Of a DNA stretch of 64,000 nucleotides, positions 55,938 to 64,000 are shown in pieces (position 1 is the first letter of the stretch; each line of letters starts with the position of its first letter). Origin of the DNA: Limonium bicolor. Taxonomy: Eukaryota; Streptophyta; Magnoliopsida; Caryophyllales; Plumbaginaceae. Where the stretch lies: positions 463,355,827-463,419,826 of the forward strand of contig CM041777.1 in the NCBI GenBank assembly GCA_023374045.1. The letters run 5' to 3'. Under the pieces are notes generated by a model. It did not search any database. It worked only from the letters and a program-made list of their open reading frames with translations, and had not been told where the DNA came from. The translations under genes were made by a program, and so were the position numbers.

Positions 55938-58175
55938 GTGGAAAGAAAACATCGTTATATCCTCGAGACAGCTCGCGCTTTATATTTTCAGAGTGGGATA
56001 CCTATAGAGTATTGGGGTGAGGCAATACTATTCACCACTTATGTTATTAATAGACTTCCGTCTAGTGTTTTAGCAGGAAAGACACCTTATGAGATTTTAT
56101 ATAACAAGCAACCTAAGTTTGATTCCTTAAGAATGTTTGGGTGTCTAGCTTATGCTGCTGTTGTTAAACCACATAAACCAAAATTTGAAGAAAGAGCTAG
56201 TAAGTGTGTCTATCTAGGGCCAAGTTTAGTTAGCAAAGGTCACAAGTTATTGAGGCTCTCAGACAAAGTCATCATACAAAGTCGTGATGTTAAATTTTAT
56301 GAAAATGTTTTTCCTTTTCAAGGAAAACAGACAGATTCTCAAGATAGTGTATTATTTCCCACCAATTTGGATTTCATACATCCCGTCAGTGATAATTCTC
56401 CAAGACTGTTTGTCTCTACAAATCAAGATAGTCCTATCTTACCTGATTCGGTTGGATCACCTGCTTCCTCCACTAGACAAAATGTAATAGAAGCTCAAGA
56501 CATTAGGAACTCAAATGATGTAGTTGCTACAGAAACAGCTGCAGATATTGACGAAGTTGAACATTCAGGAAATGTGTTTCCTATTGATACAGCTATTCCA
56601 GAAACATCATCCCTTCGGCGATCTTCCAGGGTTCACACACAACCATCTCACTTGCGTGATTATCTTGTGGGAAACTCATCTGTTCAGTCTCTTGAAGATG
56701 AGTTCTTTACAGACCTTTTGACTGATCGCTTGAAGAATAATGAGCAAATTTCAAATAATGTTTTAGCCCTCTGTTCTCTAACAGACATAACTGCTGCACC
56801 ACAACAGTATGTCACTAACTCTTCATATAGTTTCAATGTTACCTCTGCTCAGCCTAGACCTGTCATCTTACCAGAACCCAATTCTTTTACAGAAGCCAAC
56901 CTTCATCCTGAATGGCGCCTTGCCATGCAGCTTGAAATAAATGCCTTGGAGTGTAATCATACTTGGGACATAGTTCCTTTACCAAAAGGAAAGAAGGCAA
57001 TCAGTTGTAAATGGGTTTACAAGGTTAAACTAAAAGCAGATGGTACTTTGGAACGGTACAAGGCCAGATTAGTTGTGCGGGGATTCACCCAAAAGTATGG
57101 GATAGATTACTCTGAAACCTTTTCCCCAGTTGTGAAGATGACCACTATTCGCGCCTTGCTGGCCGTTGCAGTTAAGAGAGGATGGGAGATTCATCAGTTG
57201 GACATCAACAATGCGTTTCTTCATGGAGATTTACATGAGGACATTTACATGAAGTTACCAGATGGATTGGACGTGGAAGGTGAGAACATGGTTTGCCATC
57301 TCAAACGTTCCCTTTATGGCCTTAAACAAGCCTCAAGGCAGTGGTATGCCAAATTGGCTACCTTTCTTCGAAAAAAAGGGTTTGTTAGTTCCTATAACGA
57401 TTATTCCCTTTTTTCCAAGCATGCTAATAATTCAGTTGTCCACGTTGGAGTTTACGTTGACGATTTATTAATATGTGGAGATAATCTGGATGAAATTCAT
57501 TGTTTAAAGAAAAGCCTAGATGCAGAATTTAAAATTAAAGATTTGGGTGGTCTTTGTTATTTTCTCGGGATGGAGTTTTTGAAAACTTCCACCGGTTTAG
57601 TCATCACACAAAGGCAATATTCTAAACAACTCCTTCGTGAATTCAATATTGACAGCAGTAAAGTGGCTGCTAGTCCTCTGGAATCAGGTTTAAAATTATT
57701 ACCACAAGATAGTCCACCTCTTCAAGACATTGAGCAGTATCGAAGATTAATTGGCAAACTGAATTACTTGACTCACACCAGACCCGACTTATGCTTCAGT
57801 GTTCAATTATTGAGTCAATTTCTTAATGCTCCTTGTGTGAGTCATTTCGGTGCTGCCTTACATGTTTTACGATATGTAAATGGGACTATTAATACTGGAA
57901 TCTTTCTCAACAATTCTAAATCTCAACAACTTGTTGCCTACTGCGACTCGGACTGGGCGTCATGTCCCATATCCAGACGATCAGTCAGTGGCTTTTACAT
58001 CCAGCTTGGTGGTTCCCCAATTTCCTGGAAATCCAAGAAACAGGCATGCGTCTCTTTGTCATCCGCCGAGGCTGAGTATAGAGCTTTACGCAAAGTCACT
58101 GCTGAACTTGCTTGGTTAAGTCGTCTTCTACGAGTTGGGTGTCACAGACAACATCCCCATTCCAGTCAAATGTGA
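55938..58175 (+). CDS. Copia integrase C-half, RT and RNase H of L
   Basis: A 745-residue frame. It opens with MERKHRYILETARALYFQSG, just after PQQNGIVERK of the integrase core. RT spans about residues 330-590: [70 protein letters not shown], and catalytic VGVYVDDLLICG at about 57450-57480. RNase H: YCDSDWASCPISRRSVSGF and [13 protein letters not shown]. At about 58130 a two-base loss ends the frame. The rest of RNase H (TKHIEIDCHYVRDQL to ADMLTKSLTG) continues out of frame to about 58400. Confidence 0.92.
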   Translation: MERKHRYILETARALYFQSGIPIEYWGEAILFTTYVINRLPSSVLAGKTPYEILYNKQPKFDSLRMFGCLAYAAVVKPHKPKFEERASKCVYLGPSLVSKGHKLLRLSDKVIIQSRDVKFYENVFPFQGKQTDSQDSVLFPTNLDFIHPVSDNSPRLFVSTNQDSPILPDSVGSPASSTRQNVIEAQDIRNSNDVVATETAADIDEVEHSGNVFPIDTAIPETSSLRRSSRVHTQPSHLRDYLVGNSSVQSLEDEFFTDLLTDRLKNNEQISNNVLALCSLTDITAAPQQYVTNSSYSFNVTSAQPRPVILPEPNSFTEANLHPEWRLAMQLEINALECNHTWDIVPLPKGKKAISCKWVYKVKLKADGTLERYKARLVVRGFTQKYGIDYSETFSPVVKMTTIRALLAVAVKRGWEIHQLDINNAFLHGDLHEDIYMKLPDGLDVEGENMVCHLKRSLYGLKQASRQWYAKLATFLRKKGFVSSYNDYSLFSKHANNSVVHVGVYVDDLLICGDNLDEIHCLKKSLDAEFKIKDLGGLCYFLGMEFLKTSTGLVITQRQYSKQLLREFNIDSSKVAASPLESGLKLLPQDSPPLQDIEQYRRLIGKLNYLTHTRPDLCFSVQLLSQFLNAPCVSHFGAALHVLRYVNGTINTGIFLNNSKSQQLVAYCDSDWASCPISRRSVSGFYIQLGGSPISWKSKKQACVSLSSAEAEYRALRKVTAELAWLSRLLRVGCHRQHPHSSQM

Positions 58176-58443
58176 CAATCGTGCTGCTGTTTTCATCGCA
58201 TCGCCCGAAATCCGGTTCTTCATGAACGAACAAAGCACATAGAGATAGACTGTCATTACGTGAGGGATCAGCTCCAGAAAGGCCTAATTGAGATCTCTCA
58301 TATCCCAAGCTCCTTTCAATTGGCCGACATGTTGACCAAAAGCTTAACAGGAAAACAGTACAAAACCCAGTATCTGCCAATGGGCATTTCTCATTTCTAG
58401 ATGTTTATCTCAAGACAAGAATGGTTATCACCATTCTCGTCTT

Positions 58444-58452
58444 GCGGGGGGG
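58444..58452 (+). promoter_or_regulatory. Polypurine tract of element L
   Basis: GCGGGGGGG immediately before the 3' LTR. Confidence 0.8.
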
Positions 58453-58847
58453 TGTTACAGTATATAGCTTTTTATTAGTTTCCTAGTTTTTAAATAGTTT
58501 CCTTATTAGCTCTCTAGTTTTAATTCTCCTTTTATTAGTCTCCTAGTTCTCATTAGTTTCCTTTTTATTAGTTTCCTAGTTTTTAAATAGTTTCCTTATT
58601 AGCTCTCTAGTTTTAATTCTCCTTTTATTAGTTTCCTAGTTCTCATTAGTTTCCTTATACCACGACCTTTTGTCTGGTTTCCTAGCTTTTATATAATCTA
58701 CCCTCTCTTTCTTTATCGCATTGTAATTTGAATCCCTTTTCTTCATAATGGAAAACTCTCCCAATTCTCTCGAGAACTACTTCTCTCGACTGGGCTCTCT
58801 GGTCGCTTTCTTCTGCATAACCATACACAATCTATTCAAACTTTACA
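58453..58847 (+). repeat. 3' LTR of element L
   Basis: Direct repeat of 53298-53692, including the internal 92-bp duplication. Confidence 0.95.
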
Positions 58848-58852
58848 TATAC

Positions 58853-59194
58853 GGCTGAAACAGGAACACGTTTTATTATAACCATGTATCTCCCCACACA
58901 CGCTCGTATATTCTCCACTTCCTATTGAATGCTCTCGCACCTCTTTATGACTGCGATTGTGTAGACTAGAGAGCTTCACACCCAACTCGACCGTGGATCT
59001 TTAGAAGCTTCAATAATGGAGTGGCCCTTATAACATAAAGAAATCAGACGCTTAGCCACCAATGACTCAAGATTTTTTTAACCTCCAAACTTGCTTGGCT
59101 AGTAGAGCTTAATTTGTTGAACATTTCGAGATGACAAAAGTCCATCCTGTCAAGCTTGTTTGACAGATTGCATTCAAACTCCATCAGTGTATAG
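58853..59194. other. Flank between L and hAT element; nothing assigned
   Basis: On the minus strand about 47 codons are open from about 59180 (LMEFECNLSNKLDRMDFCHL...) but I do not recognise them. Confidence 0.3.
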
Positions 59195-62100
59195 CAGAGG
59201 CGGACCTAGGGGGGGAAGGGGGCACTTGCCCCCCCCCAAAAAAAATTTTGAAAATCAGTCATAAGTTTTTATATAGTTTTGTAAATTCATAAAATGATTA
59301 ATGTTGTAAGTAGTGTAATGGTAAGTGGTAAAATTTTATACCCAATAACCAGAGTTCAAATCCTACTATGTTCACTTTTTCATTTTTTTTTTTTAAACTT
59401 GTCAAAACGACACAGTTTTAAGAACAAAGAGAACAAAATTTAAAACCTAATATTCTCTGTAACTTCCCACTTTTCCCTTTCCCCTTTCCCTAACCCTCTC
59501 GGACTCTCCAACCTCTGTCAGAGGCGCCACTCCTGCTCGGCTGCTCCACAATTCCCACCTTTCCACCAGCTTTACTAATTACTTCCCAATTCCCACCACG
59601 CACACCACACGACGTCAGTCACAGAGAAGATACTCCACTTCATATTTGATGGTAATATACTAATATTTATTGATTGTATATTTACATCTGGATGCTAAAT
59701 CATCTTCTCATATTTGTCTTAAAACGCTGATGGTTGTTTCAATTTCTTATAGAACACGAACACCTACTTCATGGGTTATATATATATATTTTTTGAAATC
59801 TTGAGCCACGCCGTCGCCCACGATGATAGAAAAGGGTGAGATTGAAGATGAAAACGTGTGGGAGATGGATGGAAGAATATTTTATTTTATTTTTTAAATA
59901 TTAACCCACGATGTGGGGATATGGAAACGTGAAAGGGAGACTTAGTTATTGATTTCACCAAAATAAATAGATAGTTATTATACTATAACAAATAAACATG
60001 AGTTTTGAAACCTCAGTAGCATTTGGATAAAGAAATATATGAATCTTGAGATTATTTCAGAATGACATTACTCTATATATATTATTTTTTATTTTATCTT
60101 TCAGGTTAATATTTTAATACTTGTTTCTTTTTAAATAATTTTTGTTATTTATAATTTAATGATAATATTTAATTATAGATTGCACTTTTTTTATTATATT
60201 TAATACATTTACAGTTTTCTCTTGCGATTTGTTTAATATCAAATATGCAATTCGTTTCTCACTCAAATTTCTTACTTTGAACATGTGAACCGAACTGTGG
60301 TGTGGGCATATTTATATGCTAATTGTTATTTATATAATGTTAATAGTAATTTAGTAATGATAAATTGTTCTATTAAATTATGTGTTTTACATATGTGTCA
60401 GACTTGCTTTCAGATTAACAATGAAGACACCATCAAGGAAGCTTGGTACACTTGATGCTTTATTTGAAAAGAAAAGGAAATCTCTAGAAGCTTCTTCATC
60501 TGGTACTAAATTGTCAACTCAAGAGAAAACAAATGAAATTCAAGAAATACATGATGAGCCTCTTCCTGAAAGACGAGCAAGTGAAGATAAAATGGAGCTG
60601 AATGAGCCTCTTCATAAGTTAGTGCAAGGTGATGAAATCATGTATGATGTTAGTTTATTTCCACATGATCCAGGACTAAGAAGAGCAATCACAACATACC
60701 ATGTGAATGAGCAAAATGCTGTAAGAAGAGCATACATACTTAGAGGTCCATGCCAACCAAGATTAATCAACTTCTGGTCAACAAGGTGTGGTACTCAATT
60801 GCGCAAGTTCAATGCTATGTGGTATGATAAATATTTTTGGCTTGAGTATAGTGTTGAAAAGGATGCTGCATTTTGTTTTGTTTGTTTTCTATTCAAGAAT
60901 GATGTTGCAACTAGTTTTGGTGTCGGGGAGGATTTATTTGGTGAAGAAGGATTCAGAAATTGGAAAAAAGTTGAGAAATTGATGAAGCATGTGGGTGGCA
61001 TTAGAAGTCCACACAATCTAGCTATTGAGAAGTATGAATTTCTTAAAAATCCCAACAGATCAATCATACAAGCACTTGAGAAGCAATCTGATCAGACTAA
61101 GGCAGAATATAAAGCTCGCTTGATAGCTTCATTGAAATGTTTGAGGTACCTTTTGCGACAAGGGTTAGCTTTTCGTGGTCATGATGAAAGTGAAGATTCA
61201 AGTAACAGAGGTAACTTTCTTGAACTTCTAAAATGGCTTGCAAATATAGATGATAATGTTGGGCAAGTAGTCTTGAAAAATGCCCCGAAAAACCATCAAT
61301 TGGTTTCACCAAAAATTCAAAAAGATATCATCAATGCATGTGCTAAGGAAACTATTAAGGTTATCATGGAAGATCTTGGTGATGAATGTTTTGGGATATT
61401 GGCTGATGAATCAAGTGATGTATCTCAGAAGGAACAAATGGCTCTTTGTCTACGCTATGTGGATAGTAAGGGTAAGGTAGTGGAGCGTTTTCTTGGAATT
61501 GTGCATGTTAGGGACACCACCGCCTTGACACTTAAAGCTGCAATATGTTCTTTGCTTATGGAGCATTCTTTGAGCCTATCTAAAGTTCGTGGACAAGGTT
61601 ATGATGGAGCTAGCAATATGAGTGGTGAATTCAATGGACTTAAGGCTCTAATTTTGAGAGAAAGCCCAAGTGCTTATTACTTCCATTGTTTTGCTCATCA
61701 ACTTCAATTAACACTAGTTGCTGTTGCCAAGAAAAATGTTGAATGTTTGACTTTCTTTGATTCATTGGCTCTTTTGCTGAATGTGGTTGGAGCTTCTTGT
61801 AAAAGAAAAGAAATGCTGAGAGAAAGGTATACTCAAAGAGTTTCCAAGGGTATAGAAGAGGGAACTCTTGAAACTGGGACAGGTTTGAATCAAGAGCTTG
61901 GCTTGAGTAGACCTGGGGATACTCGTTGGGGATCTCATCACAAATCAATTTTAAGTGTTGTTTCTCTATATCCGGATATAATTGATGTTCTTTGCAAAAT
62001 GGGAAGTATTCCATCTGACGATCAAGCGAAAGCTCAAGGTTGCTTGTTTAAAGTTGAATCCTTTGAATTTGTCTTCATGGCTCAGTTGATGCTAGTCATA

Positions 62101-62708
62101 TTTGGGTACACACGTGAATTGAGTCTTGCTTTACAAAAGAGGGATCTGGATATTGTTAATGCAATGTCACTTGTCAAAATGACCAAGATTCAGTTTCAGA
62201 ATATAAGAGATGACGGGTGGGAAACATTTTTCCTCAAGGTTCTTGACTTTTGCTCTGAATATGAGATTGAAGTTCCGGATATGAATGCTACATATATTCC
62301 CCAAGGAAGATCTAAGCGATTTGCTCAACAGTGCACATATCTTCATCGCTATCAGGTTGAGGTGTTTCTTGCAGTTATTGATCTTCAGCTTCAAGAATTT
62401 AACAATCGGTTTGATGAGACGAACATGGATTTGCTTACTTGCATGGCTTGCTTGAGCCCAGTCGATTCATTCTCCTCATTTGACAAGCAAAAGGTGCTAC
62501 GGTTGTCAAAATTATATCAAAATGACTTTACAAGCATTGAATTGCTCAACTTTGAGTATCAGCTTGATAACTTCATTGTTGATATGCGAGAAGATATTAG
62601 ATTTTCAAACCTAAAAGATCTTGGTCAACTTTCAATGAAGTTGGTGGAGACTTCTAAGCATCTTATATATTCAGAAGTATATAAGCTATTAAAGTTAGTG
62701 TTGGTTCT
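59195..62708 (+). mobile_element. Element M: hAT-superfamily transposon, 3' end displaced by F
   Basis: The left end CAGAGGCGGACCTAGGGGGG, followed by a G/C hairpin (GGGGGCACTTGCCCCCC), is a plant hAT-type terminus I recognise. A 1.2-kb AT-rich leader precedes a long transposase frame. The 3' terminal repeat is not in the window because Athila LTR F starts at 62709. The 8-bp target duplication cannot be tested. Confidence 0.75.
60421..62708 (+). CDS. hAT-like transposase (TTF-type / DUF4371), 3' truncated
   Basis: About 762 codons without a stop up to the F insertion. ATG 60421 is chosen over 60382 because a splice acceptor-like TGCTTTCAG precedes it. Residues about 120-160 form a TTF-type zinc finger (WYDKYFWLEYS...AAFCFVCFLF). 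The catalytic-type core follows: ADESSDVSQKEQM (Asp at about 329), VRGQGYDGASNMSG (Asp at about 395) and YYFHCFAHQLQLTLV; GDTRWGSHHKSI lies near 500. The family resembles plant zinc finger MYM-type 1-like proteins. The frame ends at EVYKLLKLVLVL, directly before the usual PVA(T/S)A-V-E-R dimerisation motif, and then reads nine codons of LTR. Confidence 0.88.
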
Positions 62709-62982
62709 TGATAAGTATCCAAATGAGCATGTTTTATAGGTGTATTTCATATATATTATCAGCACTTTTCTTGCTCATTTCTCCACTTATCTTAGTTTTT
62801 CTCTAGCTTATGTTTTATTGGTTATCTTACAGATTTATTGGTGAAACACGAGAAAAAACAAGCTGGGAGTAAAGTAGACGAAGAGACGAACGCATAGACG
62901 CAAACGGCTCAGAAAACGGAGTCCAAACGAAGAATCTAGAGCCGGTCGAAGTTTGAAGGAAAATAGGTCACGGTCATACTTG

Positions 62983-63192
62983 TGACCGCCTACACAACCG
63001 CCTAGCTAGAGGCGGTCAGGCTTACAACCGCCTAAGGAACCGCCTATACTAGGGCGGACTCCAGGGTGGACGGCAGGCGGTCACCAGGCGGACGTGAAGG
63101 CGGAGGACATGAGGGAACCGCCCAAACAGAGGCGGTTGTTCAGGCGGACATACATATAACCGCCTAGTTTGAGGCGGTTGTTTAGGCGGTCG
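62983..63192. repeat. AGGCGGT palindrome cluster in U3 of F
   Basis: Alternating ACCGCCTA and GAGGCGGT words, about twenty half-sites in 210 bases, upstream of the TATA box. It is in the same place as the AGGCGGAC cluster of E. Confidence 0.85.
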
Positions 63193-63369
63193 TGGCTAAT
63201 AATCAGTCGCGAACAGTTTTCTTCTTCGCGCGCTCTGCAACTCTGCAACTCGCCACTGTCCTGCAACTTATCCATCTACTCCGCATCACGCGTTTGAGCT
63301 TGTCCCCTGCAATCAATGAAGCAATCAATGCTCAATCAAGCTCTTCTTCATTTGCCTCTTCCAATTCTC

Positions 63370-63377
63370 TATATAAA
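63370..63377 (+). promoter_or_regulatory. TATA box of LTR F
   Basis: TATATAAA followed by CCCAGCACC, as in E. Confidence 0.7.
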
Positions 63378-64000
63378 CCCAGCACCATAACTGCAAAATA
63401 GAACACGACGTACGTCCAGAGGCTGAAGAAATCAAACAACACCACACTCCATTCTCTTCCATTTAATTCCTCCCGTAACACCACAATTCTCCATCTTTTA
63501 TTTATTTTCACCATTTCACCACATTCACGTACGTACTCAAACAGAAGCAGTATTTTAAAAAGAGAGAAAAGAGGCAGGCGAGTGCAGACCCGTTCTTCGC
63601 AAGCAGTTTCTGAATAATGACTATTTCAATCTCTACTCTGTTTTTATTTCTGTCGATGTCTGAGTAATCTCATAATTGTGCTTAGGATGGGTGTTTAACC
63701 CAAAATAACTCAGCGTATTTATAATACCGAGTTTGCTTATAAATATTTGTTTTGTCTCTCTCTATTATTAAATGCTTAACAACTGATCATTTTTATGCAT
63801 TTACGGTTTCTCTAATTTCAATGATTTTGTAAATTAGAGAATAGACCACTAAGAGAGACAAACGTTATATATTATCTCCTTGATTAGCAGATAAAATCCA
63901 TCGCTGTTATAAAAAGAATTCTCACTTAAAGCTAATTAATGATTTTAGACTTTTTCTGATTGTAAAAAGTCTACTGAATTAATTAAGAGTTGTCCTTATC

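Larger units (their letters stand above)
53298..58847 (+). mobile_element. Element L: copia retrotransposon, young, frame-shifted
   Basis: LTRs of 395 bp (53298-53692, 58453-58847), flanked by TATAC (53293-53297, 58848-58852). Primer site TGGTATCGGAGC at 53693, purine tract GCGGGGGGG at 58444. Order gag, protease, integrase, RT, RNase H. LTRs differ at only about three places by eye, but the coding region has about five lesions, mostly of one or two bases. Inserted about 580 bases downstream of the prefoldin-like gene, same strand. Confidence 0.95.
62709..64000 (+). mobile_element. Element F: Athila-family LTR, continues past window
   Basis: Starts TGATAAGTATCCAAATGAGC, like the LTRs of E, and follows them through AAGTAGACGAAGAGACGAACGCATAGAC, the palindrome cluster, and CTATATAAACCCAGCACC. 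At least 1,292 bp are present; the interior or solo state is unknown. The candidate target duplication on this side is GTTCT (62704-62708). Diverged from E, so a separate subfamily. Confidence 0.85.

Overview
This window looks like nuclear DNA of a flowering plant, probably a eudicot with a large, repeat-rich genome. Spliced genes with GT-AG introns, nested LTR retrotransposons of plant lineages (Athila, Tat/Ogre-like and Tekay-like gypsy; copia), a CACTA element, a plant-type hAT element and a LINE tail all point that way. No bacterial-type genes, tRNA or rRNA genes or CRISPR arrays were seen. The species cannot be named from the sequence.

Layout. (1) 1-4500: element A, a minus-strand Tat/Ogre-like gypsy element cut by the window edge (broken gag, leader, primer-binding site, 5' LTR), inserted in the gag of a second minus-strand gypsy element B (4501 to about 6786). 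(2) 7488-47792: a nest. The container is an old minus-strand copia element K (316-bp LTRs, TSD GATTG, about 6% LTR divergence by eye). It was split by two solo LTRs of one large-LTR gypsy group: D (8375-39516, TSD CAATC) and H (41687-45552, TSD CCCTT). D was itself hit three times: by Athila element E (8693-19153, TSD TCTAC), by CACTA element G (19846-22883, TSD CGG), and by C (23264-36360, TSD CTTAC). C is a 13-kb element with 4-kb LTRs and no coding capacity, i.e. a LARD of the same group as D and H. (3) 48-53 kb: the only convincing host gene, a four-coding-exon gene at 50342-52718 for an 82-residue prefoldin-like protein. (4) 53298-58847: a young copia element L (395-bp LTRs, TSD TATAC). 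(5) 59195-62708: a hAT transposon M whose transposase is open until an Athila-family LTR (F, 62709 to the window end) interrupts it just before the expected C-terminal dimerisation region.

The most interesting signals are not conventional genes. Compact clusters of GC-rich palindromes occur in the LTRs of A, B, C, D, E, F and H and at both ends of CACTA element G, with different core sequences. In C, D and H the cluster sits at nearly the same distance from the LTR 3' edge although its core differs, while a separate double hairpin near the LTR 3' end is conserved in all three. CACTA element G has no transposase but carries, on the minus strand, a five-exon Ulp1-like (peptidase C48) gene whose splices all keep frame and whose His, Asp, Gln and Cys are all present.

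Many lesions in the young elements, and many LTR-LTR differences, are one-base changes in short homopolymers. Some apparent pseudogenes may therefore be consensus errors of a long-read assembly rather than true decay.
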